The notes: generated from the sequence alone by a model not told the origin. A stretch of 64,000 bases of DNA from JAVBNF01 sp031551725 (GCA_031551725.1 JAVBNF010000010.1:29507-93506); one strand, 5' to 3'. Positions 42,602 to 52,021 are shown, numbered from the stretch's first letter. Numbers and translations: made by a program.

Positions 42602-44047
42602 ATGAAACGCTTTTTTATAATCTTTGTTATAACACTCTGTTTTTGTGGTGTGAAGGCGCAAGATTTTTATAATAATCAAATTCATATTCTGAATGTTGTT
42701 TGTCAACAAAAAGATAGTATGCTGCATTTGGAAATTGTGATGAATGCTTATGATGCCGATATTTCTTCGCGCAAAGCGTTGCTGCTAACTCCCACAATAC
42801 GCACAAATAGCGTAGATAGTGCGCTTTCACCGATTTTTATTGCCGGAAAAAATCGTACGAAAGCAGATAGGAGGAAAGCCTATTTTAAAGATTCACTTCC
42901 TTATGAAACACCTTATATCACAGTGAAACCGCATACCGATTCTTCTGCAGAAATACATTATGTGTATGATTTTACATATCAACCCTGGATGCAGAATGCG
43001 CGGATAGAGCTGAAAGAGGAAACATACGGTTGTGCAGGATGTAAAGGCGACGTTCAGAATTGGATTTATTTAACGAATATTCAAAATCAAAATTCAAATT
43101 TACAAACGATCAAAGGAAAACCGGTACTCAGTTACATCCGACCAAAAGCAGAAGCTGTCAAAACCAGGTATTTGGAAGGGCGTGCTTATTTGGATTTTCC
43201 GGTAAATAAATCGAATATTTCTACCGATTTTAGAAATAATTTTAAAGAATTGAGCAAGATTTTAAACGCGATTAATCAACTGCGAGAAACCCCAAATGCG
43301 GAAATTAATAAAATTACATTGCAAGGATTTGCTTCTCCTGAAGGTGATTACAAGAACAATGAGCGTTTGGCAGACGAGCGTTCACAAGCATTGAAAAACT
43401 ATTTACAAAAAGAATACGGATATCCGAATAAAATGTTTAAAGTGAGTTATGTTGTAGAAGATTGGCCGCATTTGCGACAATTGCTAAATGCTTCCGGTCT
43501 TCCCGACAAGGAGGAAATAATTAATATCATTGATAATGTTCAGAATTTTGATGCCCGTGAAGATTCCATAAAGGCTTTACGAGGCGGCGAAGTGTATAAA
43601 ACGTTATTGCAAAATTATTATCCGCAATTGCGCCATGTGGATTATAAATTAAGTTATACTATTCGGGCTTTCAGTGTGGAAGAAGGAAAGAAGATCATTA
43701 AAAAGCATCCCGGACAGATGAGTTTGAACGAAATGTTTTTGGTGGCGAATACCTATACGGAAGGCAGCGAGGAATTTAATCAAGTTTTTGATATCGCAGT
43801 GCGGATGTACCCGGGCGATACAATTGCGAATATCAATGCGGCTGCGATTGCTCTGGAAAAGAATGATTTGAAGTCTGCGCATAAATATCTTGATTCTTAT
43901 CAAAACACAGCGGCTTCGTGGAATAATCAAGGCGTTTTATATATGTTGGAAAATAATCCGGCAAAGGCTAAAGAATATTTCTTAAAAGCAAAAGATAAAG
44001 GCAGTCGGGAAGCTATACAAAACTTAACCCAATTTAAACTCAATTAA
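42602..44047 (+). CDS. DUF3868/OmpA-like domain protein of the fimbrial operon
   Basis: This 481-residue protein starts with a signal peptide (to GVKAQ). The N-terminal DUF3868 region (about 25-190) is beta-rich. A central OmpA/peptidoglycan-binding-like domain contains YLDFPVNKSNISTDFRNNFKELSKILNAI and TLQGFASPEGDYKNNERLADERSQALKNYL. The C-terminal ~110 residues look TPR-like (YPGDTIANINAAAIALEKNDLKSAHKYL). It closes the fimbrial operon and may hold the assembly machinery to the cell wall. Confidence 0.85.
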   Translation: MKRFFIIFVITLCFCGVKAQDFYNNQIHILNVVCQQKDSMLHLEIVMNAYDADISSRKALLLTPTIRTNSVDSALSPIFIAGKNRTKADRRKAYFKDSLPYETPYITVKPHTDSSAEIHYVYDFTYQPWMQNARIELKEETYGCAGCKGDVQNWIYLTNIQNQNSNLQTIKGKPVLSYIRPKAEAVKTRYLEGRAYLDFPVNKSNISTDFRNNFKELSKILNAINQLRETPNAEINKITLQGFASPEGDYKNNERLADERSQALKNYLQKEYGYPNKMFKVSYVVEDWPHLRQLLNASGLPDKEEIINIIDNVQNFDAREDSIKALRGGEVYKTLLQNYYPQLRHVDYKLSYTIRAFSVEEGKKIIKKHPGQMSLNEMFLVANTYTEGSEEFNQVFDIAVRMYPGDTIANINAAAIALEKNDLKSAHKYLDSYQNTAASWNNQGVLYMLENNPAKAKEYFLKAKDKGSREAIQNLTQFKLN

Positions 44048-44062
44048 TATTAAAAATAAGTG

Positions 44063-44070
44063 TACCTTTG
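44063..44070 (+). promoter_or_regulatory. -7 element of the HI0933-type flavoprotein gene
   Basis: TACCTTTG lies 10 bases before the ATG at 44081. Because it overlaps an upstream reading-frame extension, it supports the shorter start. Confidence 0.6.
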
Positions 44071-44080
44071 TATCTTGATT

Positions 44081-45274
44081 ATGATACATTTTGATACGAT
44101 TATATTAGGTGCAGGGGCATCGGGCTTGATAGCGGCAACTGAATCTGCACGAAAAGGCAGTAAGGTGTTGGTGATTGACCATGCTAAAGAAGTAGGCAAG
44201 AAATTGTTGATTTCGGGCGGTGGAAAGTGCAATGTAACGAATCGAAAAATCTCATGGAAAGATTATTTTGGCGAAAATCCGGAATTTTGTAAAAATGCTC
44301 TACAAAAATACCGGATAGAAAATGTGCTGGATATTTTGCAAAAAGCAGAGATTGAAATTGAAGAACGAGAATACGGCCGCGTTTTCTGCAGGCAGGGTGC
44401 TAAACAATTAGTAAATTATTTGGCTAAAACGGCGAATGTTTCAGGCGCATCTTTCTTGTTGGAAACAACGATTACGGAAGTAACAAAGATAGAGAATGCT
44501 TTTATCGTAAAAACATCGAAAGGAGATTATGTTGCCGATAATTTGCTGGTTGCTACCGGCGGACTTGCTTGTCCGCAAATAGGAGCAACGGATATTGGGC
44601 ATAAAATTGCCAAGCAATTTGGTCATAAAATTATTCCGGCCAAACCGGCGCTTGTTGGATTTGTATTGAAAAATGATTCCGCTTTGCGCGATTTGCAAGG
44701 CATTAGTTTCATGGTAAAAGCGTCTGTTGCAAACAAAATGGAAGTAACAGAACCGTTGTTGTTTACACACAAAGGACTGAGTGGTCCGGCTATATTTCAG
44801 CTTTCCTGTTGTTGGGAAAAAGATGAATATATTACGCTCGATTTTTTACCGTCCGAAAATTCTATCGAATTGATGAATTTGCCGGAGAACGGGAAATTAC
44901 AAGTCAAAACTTTATTCTCTCGTTTTTTGCCTAATCGACTTTTGCAATCTATTCTTTCCGAGGATTTGGCTTCCAAGAAAATTGCAATATTGAGTAAAAA
45001 AGACCGGTTAGAAATAGCACAGAAAATCCATTCCTTTTCCGAACAGCCAAGTGGTACAGAAGGTTTCTTGAAAGCAGAGACTACAAAAGGCGGCGTAGAT
45101 ACTTCACAAATAAGTCCGAAAACAATGGAAAGTTTATTGATTCCTAAATTGTTTTTTGCCGGCGAAGTACTCGATATTGCCGGTAAATTAGGCGGTTATA
45201 ATATTCATTGGGCTTTTGCGAGTGGATATGTAGCAGGAAGAAACTTCGTACAGTTAGAAGATGTCAGCAAATAG
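44081..45274 (+). CDS. HI0933/YhiN (BaiN-like) NAD(P)/FAD-dependent oxidoreductase
   Basis: From ATG 44081 the protein has 397 residues. The FAD-binding motif is DTIILGAGASGLIAATESARKG at the N-terminus, followed by GGGKCNVTNRK. Conserved blocks are YGRVFCRQGAKQLVNYL, LLVATGGLACPQIGATDIGHKIAKQFGH, LLFTHKGLSGPAIFQLS, and the C-terminal GGVDTSQISPKTMESLLIPKLFFAGEVLDIAGKLGGYNIHWAFASGYVAG. Some members reduce bile-acid intermediates, but most, including this one, have no known substrate. Confidence 0.94.
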   Translation: MIHFDTIILGAGASGLIAATESARKGSKVLVIDHAKEVGKKLLISGGGKCNVTNRKISWKDYFGENPEFCKNALQKYRIENVLDILQKAEIEIEEREYGRVFCRQGAKQLVNYLAKTANVSGASFLLETTITEVTKIENAFIVKTSKGDYVADNLLVATGGLACPQIGATDIGHKIAKQFGHKIIPAKPALVGFVLKNDSALRDLQGISFMVKASVANKMEVTEPLLFTHKGLSGPAIFQLSCCWEKDEYITLDFLPSENSIELMNLPENGKLQVKTLFSRFLPNRLLQSILSEDLASKKIAILSKKDRLEIAQKIHSFSEQPSGTEGFLKAETTKGGVDTSQISPKTMESLLIPKLFFAGEVLDIAGKLGGYNIHWAFASGYVAGRNFVQLEDVSK

Positions 45275-45281
45275 TCAGTGA

Positions 45282-47501
45282 TTACCACGCCGCCAATGGT
45301 ACCGACAATTTAACACAAACATTTCGTCCGATATTATAAATACTTTCGGTTTTGTAGCGAGAAAGATGGTCGTAATAGGTCTTGTTGAAAATATTATTTA
45401 CGGACAAATTCAACAGTACTTTTTGTTCGTAAATATTGAAAGCAAAATCAACACCGGCGTTTACCAGGTTATAAGCCCCTGTTGGCAGTTCATAGTCGGC
45501 AATGCGATTTTGTTCCAACGTGTATATATCTTGTAAGAAAAAAGAAAACTTTTCGAGCGTTTTTACTCCCGAAAACGTGGCCCGCAAGGTTCCGCTGATT
45601 TTTTGGGCAGGAATCAACGGCAAGTCATTTTGATGTTCATCCTGTCCGAATGTGCTGCTATAAGAACCTTCCAAATGGAGCCAATCCAACGGGTGCGGAT
45701 GAAAGTGAAATCCTGCTTCACCACCATAAAGATAAGCATTCGTTTGTTTGTAGTAATACACCGGCAGTTCTTCCCTTATTTCGCCGGAAGGCTCCAGATA
45801 AATGTAATTACGGATATAGTTGAAATAAGGACTTGCAAACAATTCCAAATGTTCTGTGCGGTAATCCAGCGAAGCATCCATTTGATAACTGTTTTCCGTT
45901 TTCAGGTCGGGATTTCCGATTTCATAACGGTTGGTGCCTTCGTGCACGCCGTTGCTCAACAGTTCAAACATATTTGGTGCACGATACCCCGAAGCCAAAT
46001 TCAGCCGGAATGACCATTCGTCGGTCAAAGCCTGATAAATTCCGGTGGAAAAGTTAAACGCCGTGTAACTCTTCGAAAATTTTGGGATATATCCTTCGTC
46101 GCCATCGGTGCCATGTTCTTCGCTGTCGATCTGCCTGCCATCAACACGCAGGCCGATCTGCCAGTAGGATTTTCCAGAATAGTAATAATCCGAAGTTGCA
46201 AACACACCAATATCGGCGGTAGCGGCATTGGGAATCAACACTTCTTCGCCGTGGTTGGTGTTGGTTTGATACATGCCTTGGCTTCCGGCAATGAACGCCC
46301 AACGGTCATTCAATTTTGGCGAATACCATTTGGCATTGTAGGACAAAGTGCTCAACTGCATATTCAGCGCAGCCTCGGCAGCGTCTTCAAATTCTTTGCG
46401 GTTGTTAGCCACATAGCCAAAATCGGCTTTCAACTTCGATTCGTTGTTGAAATACATGGTGTTTTCCCAACTGAACAAATGTGTGGTTAAATCTTGATAC
46501 GGCGACAAAGGTTTACGTCCATTGGCGATTGCTTCTTCGCCTTCTTCCGTCAAACCGTATTGTTCGTTTAAAAAATTATATTTGAATGAAGTGGTATATT
46601 TGTCGCCGGTATATCCGAAAGCCGTTTTAAAATCACCGGTATGGAAACGGCTGTTGGCAACTAAATCGTTATTGCCGTCTTTGTAGTCTTCATGCGTAGT
46701 GTAGCCGCCAAACATGTTCCAGTGAAAACGATTTTTCGATAACTTAAAAGCAGCGATATTTCGCCATCCGTTGGTATTGCTATTGTATTCGGAACCCAAC
46801 AATCCTTCAATGCTGTTCATTTTGGCATAACGTTCATCGGCAAAATACAACACGCCGCCTAATGCATCACTTCCGTATAAAAGCGAAGCGGGACCTTTGA
46901 TGATTTCCACTTGTTCATAGCCGTTTTCATCGAGTCCAAGTCCGTGTTCGTCACCCCATTGTTGGTTTTCCACACGCACGCCTTGTGAAAAAACAGCCAC
47001 ACGGTTGCCGCTCAACCCGCGGATAACAGGCTTTCCAATGCCTACGCCCGTACTGTAGTTGCTCACGCCGGGAACCGATGCTAATTTTTCGGACAAAGAA
47101 ATACCTTCTATTCCTGCATCATTTCTCAATGATAATTTTTCTACATGCTGCACATTTTCTCCTTGCAACTGTAGGCTGTTGCCCGATACCACCACTTCCT
47201 GCAACTCGTGAGTGGAAGGCTCGAGATAAACAACGCCTTTTGTATCTTCCAATTTTAACATCCCCAGATAAGTTTTATAACCCAATGCGGAAACCTGCAC
47301 CAACAGGGATTTCTGAGAAGTGTTGATGGAAAATTTTCCGGCACTGTCGGCCGTGATTCCTGTTTTGGAATCGGGATAATATATATTGCTGAAAGGAACT
47401 GCTTCGTTGGTCTTGCTATTCAAGACTTGTAATTTATATTGTGCAAATGCACCTAATTGTGCCATACAGAACAGCACAACCATTATGATGGTTTTGTTCA
47501 T
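45282..47501 (-). CDS. TonB-dependent outer membrane receptor
   Basis: This 739-residue receptor has a signal peptide (ATG at 47501). An N-terminal carboxypeptidase-D-like repeat covers about residues 20-105 (NSKTNEAVPFSNIYYPDSKTG), and the plug domain follows (VPGVSNYSTGVGIGKPVIRGLSGNRVAVFSQGVRVENQQWGDEHGLGLDENGYEQVEIIKGPASLLYGSDALGG in pieces). The 22-strand barrel ends in NIGRNVCVKLSVPLAAW. The plug motif QQWGDEHG is typical of receptors linked to metal or porphyrin uptake. The His-rich membrane protein encoded just upstream also points to a metal. Confidence 0.92.
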   Translation of the reverse strand: MNKTIIMVVLFCMAQLGAFAQYKLQVLNSKTNEAVPFSNIYYPDSKTGITADSAGKFSINTSQKSLLVQVSALGYKTYLGMLKLEDTKGVVYLEPSTHELQEVVVSGNSLQLQGENVQHVEKLSLRNDAGIEGISLSEKLASVPGVSNYSTGVGIGKPVIRGLSGNRVAVFSQGVRVENQQWGDEHGLGLDENGYEQVEIIKGPASLLYGSDALGGVLYFADERYAKMNSIEGLLGSEYNSNTNGWRNIAAFKLSKNRFHWNMFGGYTTHEDYKDGNNDLVANSRFHTGDFKTAFGYTGDKYTTSFKYNFLNEQYGLTEEGEEAIANGRKPLSPYQDLTTHLFSWENTMYFNNESKLKADFGYVANNRKEFEDAAEAALNMQLSTLSYNAKWYSPKLNDRWAFIAGSQGMYQTNTNHGEEVLIPNAATADIGVFATSDYYYSGKSYWQIGLRVDGRQIDSEEHGTDGDEGYIPKFSKSYTAFNFSTGIYQALTDEWSFRLNLASGYRAPNMFELLSNGVHEGTNRYEIGNPDLKTENSYQMDASLDYRTEHLELFASPYFNYIRNYIYLEPSGEIREELPVYYYKQTNAYLYGGEAGFHFHPHPLDWLHLEGSYSSTFGQDEHQNDLPLIPAQKISGTLRATFSGVKTLEKFSFFLQDIYTLEQNRIADYELPTGAYNLVNAGVDFAFNIYEQKVLLNLSVNNIFNKTYYDHLSRYKTESIYNIGRNVCVKLSVPLAAW

Positions 47502-47587
47502 GATACTAAGATCTATATATGATATACGCCGATGCAATCTGACAAACAGCAGATTGTATCAACAAAAATAAACTAAAGAATTACAAA

Positions 47588-48019
47588 CTATACAACATCA
47601 AAAGGCGGCGCCCGCGGGGAAGAAGGAGTAAAGAAATCTCGTTGATAATATTCTTCAAGAAAGCAAATGAAAGGCGTTTCAACGATATCTAAAATTGGAA
47701 TATAATCCAACGAATCAACAGTGACTTGATGAAATGCACCAAAATGACAGAAGATACACGTTTCCGAAACACAAGAGTTGATCTTTTGAGAATTGTTTTG
47801 TTCCAACAACGAAGCTCCGGTTGAATGGCCTAAAACTGTTGTTGCTATTTCCTGATGGGAATGTGTGGAGTGATGTTCGTGGCATCCGGACGACTCGTGC
47901 GCATGAGAAAGTGGATGCAGGATATTCGTTGCCAGCACACCAAACAGATACACGCCCAACATGAATGCGGATATGCCGGCGCGGATCAACTGTTTTTTAT
48001 GCTTGTTGAATACTTGCAT
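47588..48019 (-). CDS. Small His/Cys-rich membrane protein beside the TonB receptor
   Basis: This 143-residue protein has one transmembrane segment (ISAFMLGVYLFGVLATNIL) followed by a His- and Cys-rich stretch, HAHESSGCHEHHSTHSHQE, and later CVSETCIFCHFG. I recognise no named family, but small proteins of this kind often precede TonB receptors in Bacteroidetes and could bind zinc, copper or another metal in the periplasm. The start of the receptor gene is 86 bases downstream, so co-transcription is likely. A -7 element lies at 48024-48031. Confidence 0.75.
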   Translation of the reverse strand: MQVFNKHKKQLIRAGISAFMLGVYLFGVLATNILHPLSHAHESSGCHEHHSTHSHQEIATTVLGHSTGASLLEQNNSQKINSCVSETCIFCHFGAFHQVTVDSLDYIPILDIVETPFICFLEEYYQRDFFTPSSPRAPPFDVV

Positions 48020-48023
48020 TTTA

Positions 48024-48031
48024 CAAAGGTA
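48024..48031 (-). promoter_or_regulatory. -7 element of the His-rich protein/TonB receptor unit
   Basis: CAAAGGTA reads TACCTTTG on the minus strand, only 4 bases before the ATG at 48019. The transcript would be nearly leaderless unless a later start is used. Confidence 0.4.
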
Positions 48032-48108
48032 ATATTTTTTTTGAATTTTTTGAAAAAAATTAGAGGATTATTTTCTCCAAGCGCTGTCGCCTTTTTCTTC
48101 TTCGGGTG

Positions 48109-48486
48109 TTATTTAATTACCATCGTTTTTTTATTTTCCCAATATTCTGCTTGCGTTTTTTTTGGAAGTTTTTTTACGACTTCTTCCACCGAATGCCGGA
48201 TCCATTGCTTCACGGTATTGTCATTCATATCGCCGTTGAGCGTAATGCTGTTCCAATATTTCTTGTTGAAATGCCAGGCGGCTTCCACCGAATGGTAGCG
48301 TTCGCGCAATTCGACTGCTTGTGCAGGATCACATTTTACGGATAATTTTAATTCCGGATCATTTAAAGGAATGAGTGCAAACATCTTGTTAAACACTTTG
48401 AAAACAAGATACTCGTCTCCAAACGGAAGTTCTTCGGTAGCGTCTTTTATTGAAAGGCAATAGTCCCGTAATTCTTCTACATTCAT
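48109..48486 (-). CDS. MmcQ/YjbR-family protein
   Basis: This 125-residue protein matches MmcQ/YjbR (CyaY-like DNA-binding fold): MNVEELRDYCLSIKDATEELPFGDEYLVFKV, LKLSVKCDPAQAVELRERY, and AWHFNKKYWNSITLNGDMNDNTVKQWIRHS. The function is not established. The ATG at 48486 was chosen because a promoter element at 48502-48509 overlaps the longer frame. Confidence 0.92.
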   Translation of the reverse strand: MNVEELRDYCLSIKDATEELPFGDEYLVFKVFNKMFALIPLNDPELKLSVKCDPAQAVELRERYHSVEAAWHFNKKYWNSITLNGDMNDNTVKQWIRHSVEEVVKKLPKKTQAEYWENKKTMVIK

Positions 48487-48501
48487 GATTGTACTTTTTT
48501 G

Positions 48502-48509
48502 CAAAGGTA
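48502..48509 (-). promoter_or_regulatory. -7 element of the MmcQ/YjbR gene
   Basis: CAAAGGTA reads TACCTTTG on the minus strand, 16 bases before the ATG at 48486. A second copy of the motif (TATCTTTG) lies at 48667-48674. Confidence 0.55.
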
Positions 48510-48597
48510 TACTTTAATTTTGTAAAAAGAAAAAATAATCACAAAGAATACAAAGCGCAAAGTCAGAGAAATCAATGTTTAAACAAAATGAATATAT

Positions 48598-48648
48598 TTT
48601 GCCGCAGGCAAAAAAACATCCTGTTAATCCAGTAAATCCTGTCAAACA
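48598..48648. repeat. Dispersed AATCC-type repeat, copy 2
   Basis: TTTTGCCGCAGGCAAAA followed by CATCCTGTTAATCCAGTAAATCCTGTCAAA matches the interior of the element at 35077-35211. It lies in the gap between the methyltransferase and MmcQ genes. Confidence 0.6.
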
Positions 48649-48735
48649 TACGATTTCATGAAAAAACAAAGATACGGAAAGATTCCGAAACGAATGTTAC
48701 AAATTTTGCTGTTTTTGACAAATCACTAAAGTAAA

Positions 48736-49329
48736 TTACATTGGAGGTTGCCCGGGTCTTGTGGGTTCTTCAATGCCTGAAAAAGAAACTAATCCATATT
48801 TTCCAAATGCATGTTGAATAGCATCCGCATCATAAAAAAACAAATTCGCACCGCTCGACATGTGAAAACGGTCTTTGCTGATTTCACGGCCTTTTCCATA
48901 CATCGAATCTTTTTTCGAAATTGTCGAAAAAATCATGTAGCCGCCGGGTTGTAGCTGATTGTAGCAGTCTTTAATAAATTTCTGTCGTTCGCGGCTGTTG
49001 AGCAAATGAATGAGGGCATAACTGTAAATGCCGTCATAAAGCTTGTTGTCGAAAGGCATGTCTGCAACAGAACCGTGATAAATTGGAATGTTCAATTGCA
49101 TTTTAGTGCGGGCCAATTCAATGGCGGTTTTTGAAATTTCAATCCCCACAACATCAATGCCGTTGTCAAGAAAAACTTTTGCATTGCGTCCATAGCCGAT
49201 GCCCGGAAGGAGTAGGTTTTTAGTATGATGTTCAATAAGAAAATCTTTCGCAACAATTGTCGAAGCCGAAGGTTCTTCGCCCCACATGGTTTGTTTTTCA
49301 ATAAAGTTTGCTTCCCAGAATTCGGTCAT
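48736..49329 (-). CDS. Class I SAM-dependent methyltransferase
   Basis: This 197-residue protein has the Rossmann methyltransferase motifs: LLLPGIGYGRNAKVFLDNGIDVVGIEIS (motif I and the acidic end of strand 2), GSVADMPFDNKLYDGIYSYALIHLL and LQPGGYMIFSTISKKD. It resembles Methyltransf_11/TehB-like enzymes. The substrate is unknown. It lies between two dispersed repeats. Confidence 0.9.
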   Translation of the reverse strand: MTEFWEANFIEKQTMWGEEPSASTIVAKDFLIEHHTKNLLLPGIGYGRNAKVFLDNGIDVVGIEISKTAIELARTKMQLNIPIYHGSVADMPFDNKLYDGIYSYALIHLLNSRERQKFIKDCYNQLQPGGYMIFSTISKKDSMYGKGREISKDRFHMSSGANLFFYDADAIQHAFGKYGLVSFSGIEEPTRPGQPPM

Positions 49330-49337
49330 GAATTTAT

Positions 49338-49403
49338 ATTTAGACAGGATTTATTGGATTAACAGGATGTTGAAAAAAATGTTAATTCTGTTAATCTTGT
49401 CAG
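49338..49403. repeat. Dispersed AATCC-type repeat, copy 3
   Basis: GACAGGATTTATTGGATTAACAGGATG and a divergent inverted arm TTAATTCTGTTAATCTTGTC bracket a short spacer. It belongs with the copies at 35077-35211 and 48598-48648. Confidence 0.55.
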
Positions 49404-49410
49404 TGAAAAA

Positions 49411-49971
49411 TTAGGTGTATAAAAGTTCGTTATACAAATGTTTCAATCGCTTGCGCAAATGCAAGACTGCGTAGTGCTTTCGCGAAAGCAATGTATTTAC
49501 AGCAATGCCTGTAGTTTCCGAAATATCCTTGACGGATAATCCGTCCAATTCTGTGAGTTCAAATACTTCGCGTTGTTCGGCAGGCAATTCGGAAAGCGCT
49601 TCTTCCAATTCTTCCCATACGAGCGACCGCAGATATTCTGTTTCTGGAGAATGATCTGTATCAAACAATAATTCTGAAAGCACATCGAATGCCTCATCGT
49701 TGCTGTTGTCGCTTTGATAAACGGGCAAGGCGGATTCTTTCTTTTTAATGCCCTTGTTGATAATCAAATTTCTTGCAACGCGATACAGCCAAGCCGACAC
49801 TTGTTCGATCGGATTGGCTGTCGTTTCAACGGTTTTTGTGAATTGGTACAAAACGTCCTGCAAAAGATCGTCCGCGTCGTCAACGTTATCCACGCGTTTG
49901 CGGATGAACGCTTTCAGGCGCGGGCGGTGTTCCGTAATAAGTTCCCCAACGGTTTGTTGTTGTGTCGTCAT
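49411..49971 (-). CDS. ECF-type RNA polymerase sigma factor
   Basis: This 186-residue sigma-70 family protein has region 2 (RLKAFIRKRVDNVDDADDLLQDVLYQFTK and WLYRVARNLIINKG) and region 4 (LPAEQREVFELTELDGLSVKDISETTGIAVNTLLSRKHYAVLHLRKRL). No anti-sigma factor with a FecR-like domain is beside it. Instead a His-rich membrane protein lies upstream on the same strand, across an inverted repeat. That pairing suggests a role in envelope or metal stress, which is inference. Confidence 0.93.
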   Translation of the reverse strand: MTTQQQTVGELITEHRPRLKAFIRKRVDNVDDADDLLQDVLYQFTKTVETTANPIEQVSAWLYRVARNLIINKGIKKKESALPVYQSDNSNDEAFDVLSELLFDTDHSPETEYLRSLVWEELEEALSELPAEQREVFELTELDGLSVKDISETTGIAVNTLLSRKHYAVLHLRKRLKHLYNELLYT

Positions 49972-49981
49972 AAATTATGGT

Positions 49982-50035
49982 TAACCACAAAGGGCACAAA
50001 GTTCACAAAGCAATTCTTTATGTCCTTTGTGGTTA
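49982..50035. repeat. Inverted repeat of the CACAAAG type
   Basis: TTAACCACAAAGG on the left and CCTTTGTGGTTAA on the right form a perfect 13-bp inverted repeat with further CACAAAG copies between. It separates the sigma factor from the His-rich membrane protein and may act as a hairpin. Confidence 0.65.
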
Positions 50036-50038
50036 ATA

Positions 50039-50485
50039 TTATTTGTTTTCTTTTTTCTCTTCGGTTTCTGTTTCAGATTCGAAGTGTTCATCGAAGCATA
50101 CATGATGATCGTGATACCCGTGATGTCCATGATGTTTGTGATGACCGCAATGTTTGCCGTGGTGCATGTGTTGATGACGTTTTTGGATGAATTCCTTACG
50201 TTCTTCGTCAGTCATTTTCATCCATTTTTCGCGCATTGCACTACCATGCATGCCGTGTCCGTGCATCATGTGTCCCATCATCTTTCCGTGTCTGCCATGG
50301 AATTTCCCGAAAAGAATACGCATTAGCAACAATAATCCGAGGGCTTGCCAGAAGCTAATCGTTGTTAAATTAAAAATGGCCGGCATCAACCAATTCCACA
50401 ATAACATTACGATTGCAGAAAAACCTGCAGCTACAGCTGCAAACCAAACAGGCATTAAAAATCTGAGTTTTTTCATTGTTTTCAT
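50039..50485 (-). CDS. His-rich membrane protein upstream of the sigma factor
   Basis: This 148-residue protein has two transmembrane segments (VWFAAVAAGFSAIVMLLW and FWQALGLLLLMRILFG), then a strongly His/Met-rich tail. MMGHMMHGHGMHG is followed by a helical MTDEERKEFIQKRHQH and a run of His-His-Gly units before an acidic end. The tail must bind metal ions such as Ni, Cu or Zn. The MTDEERKEF segment recalls CpxP/Spy-type periplasmic stress sensors. I know of no exact family. It may be transcribed with the sigma factor gene and sense metal or envelope stress for it. Confidence 0.75.
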   Translation of the reverse strand: MKTMKKLRFLMPVWFAAVAAGFSAIVMLLWNWLMPAIFNLTTISFWQALGLLLLMRILFGKFHGRHGKMMGHMMHGHGMHGSAMREKWMKMTDEERKEFIQKRHQHMHHGKHCGHHKHHGHHGYHDHHVCFDEHFESETETEEKKENK

Positions 50486-50577
50486 TTTTTTATATTTTTA
50501 AAGTTTCTATTTATGTAGACAAATGAAGTTTAAAAATATTTTAAAGAAATTGAATTTTTTTTATTTGCGATGGAAAA

Positions 50578-51846
50578 TTATGCTTTCAAACGGACTAAAA
50601 CCTTATCAATCCGTGCGCCGTCCATATCTACAATTTCGAACTCGAAAGCATTCCACGAAAATTTTTCACCGGTTTTCGGCAGGTGTTCCAGAGTTTCCAA
50701 AATTAAACCGCTCAACGTATTATAATCGTGTTCTGAATACAAATCTTCCATGTTGAAATATTCCAGGAAATTGTAAAACGAATACTGCCCGTCTACCAGC
50801 CAGCTGCCGTTGCCGCGGTCCACAATGGCTTGCTCTTCATCTGCTTCAAGCACATCGCCAACGAGCGCTTCCATAATATCTTTTAATGTGATGATGCCTT
50901 GCATAAATCCGAATTCATCGGTCACAATACCAAGTTTAGTACGGGTATTTTTAAATTGTTCCAATGCATGGTAAATAGTTTGCGTTTCGGGAAGATAATT
51001 GGCGGTTTGTATACATTTTTCCAGCGAAAAATCCGAAACATTGATGCAGCCGAATAAATCTTTCAGATAAACAACACCCAGAACATTTTCAAATTTCTCC
51101 GAAATAACCGGATATGCATTGTGCGGATGCTGTTTTATTTTCTCAAAAATAAATTCTTTCGTATCCGAAATGTCCAATAAAACCAAATTGTTTCGATGCG
51201 TCATAATCGAACTCACATCGCGGTCGTCGAGGCTGAAAACGCGGCTCACAATTTCATGTTCCACTTCCTGCACTTCGCCGGTATGATAACCTTCTTTAAT
51301 AATCGCTTTGATTTCTTCTTCCGTTATTTTATTGTCGCTACTTGGTTTGATACCCAGTATTTTCACCACAATCGACGTGCTTTTCGAAAGCAGCCAAACC
51401 ATCGGCGCAGCAATGTACGACAATAAAATCATGGGTGCAGCCGCTATTTTCGATACCCGTTCGGGCATCGTCATCCCAAGTCGTTTGGGAACCAATTCCC
51501 CGAAAACCAACGTGAAATAAGTGACAATAATAACAATAACAGCTTTGGAAATACCCATGGCATAAGGCGCGAGAAGCGGCCATTGGCGGACGGTTTCAGC
51601 AAAATCGACAGCAAAACTTTCGCCGGAAAATACACCGGTGAGAATGCCGATCAGCGTAATTCCAATTTGAATGGTAGACAAAAACCGGTCAGGCTCTTGT
51701 GTGAGTTTCAGTGCCGTTTTTGCAGATTTGACGCCTTTTTTGGCATCCGTTTCCAAACGCGTTTTCCGTGCCGAAACCAGTGCAATTTCAGATAACGAAA
51801 GCAGGCCATTTAATAAAATCAAGCAGGCTATGATGAAGATTTCCAT
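50578..51846 (-). CDS. CNNM/CorC hemolysin-family transporter
   Basis: This 422-residue protein has the N-terminal four-segment CNNM (DUF21) domain (LLNGLLSLSEIALVSARKTRLE, ILTGVFSGESF, FGELVPKRLGM), a pair of CBS domains at about 205-330 (VSSIMTHRNNLVLLDI, FGFMQGIITLKDIMEALVGDV) and the C-terminal CorC_HlyC domain. Family members are linked to magnesium or cobalt efflux. The gene is the first of its minus-strand group; a weak -7 element lies at 51914-51921. Confidence 0.94.
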   Translation of the reverse strand: MEIFIIACLILLNGLLSLSEIALVSARKTRLETDAKKGVKSAKTALKLTQEPDRFLSTIQIGITLIGILTGVFSGESFAVDFAETVRQWPLLAPYAMGISKAVIVIIVTYFTLVFGELVPKRLGMTMPERVSKIAAAPMILLSYIAAPMVWLLSKSTSIVVKILGIKPSSDNKITEEEIKAIIKEGYHTGEVQEVEHEIVSRVFSLDDRDVSSIMTHRNNLVLLDISDTKEFIFEKIKQHPHNAYPVISEKFENVLGVVYLKDLFGCINVSDFSLEKCIQTANYLPETQTIYHALEQFKNTRTKLGIVTDEFGFMQGIITLKDIMEALVGDVLEADEEQAIVDRGNGSWLVDGQYSFYNFLEYFNMEDLYSEHDYNTLSGLILETLEHLPKTGEKFSWNAFEFEIVDMDGARIDKVLVRLKA

Positions 51847-52021
51847 GATAATAGTTTTAATTTACGATATACGATGTACGATGTTTTAGGCATCGCATAT
51901 TGTATTCATAATACAAATATACTTATTATTTTGAATACAATTTGAACAAAAGTATACGATTAATTGTTTATTATTTTGAAAATGAAAAATTTTAATTAAA
52001 AAATAAGAATAAACAATCATT

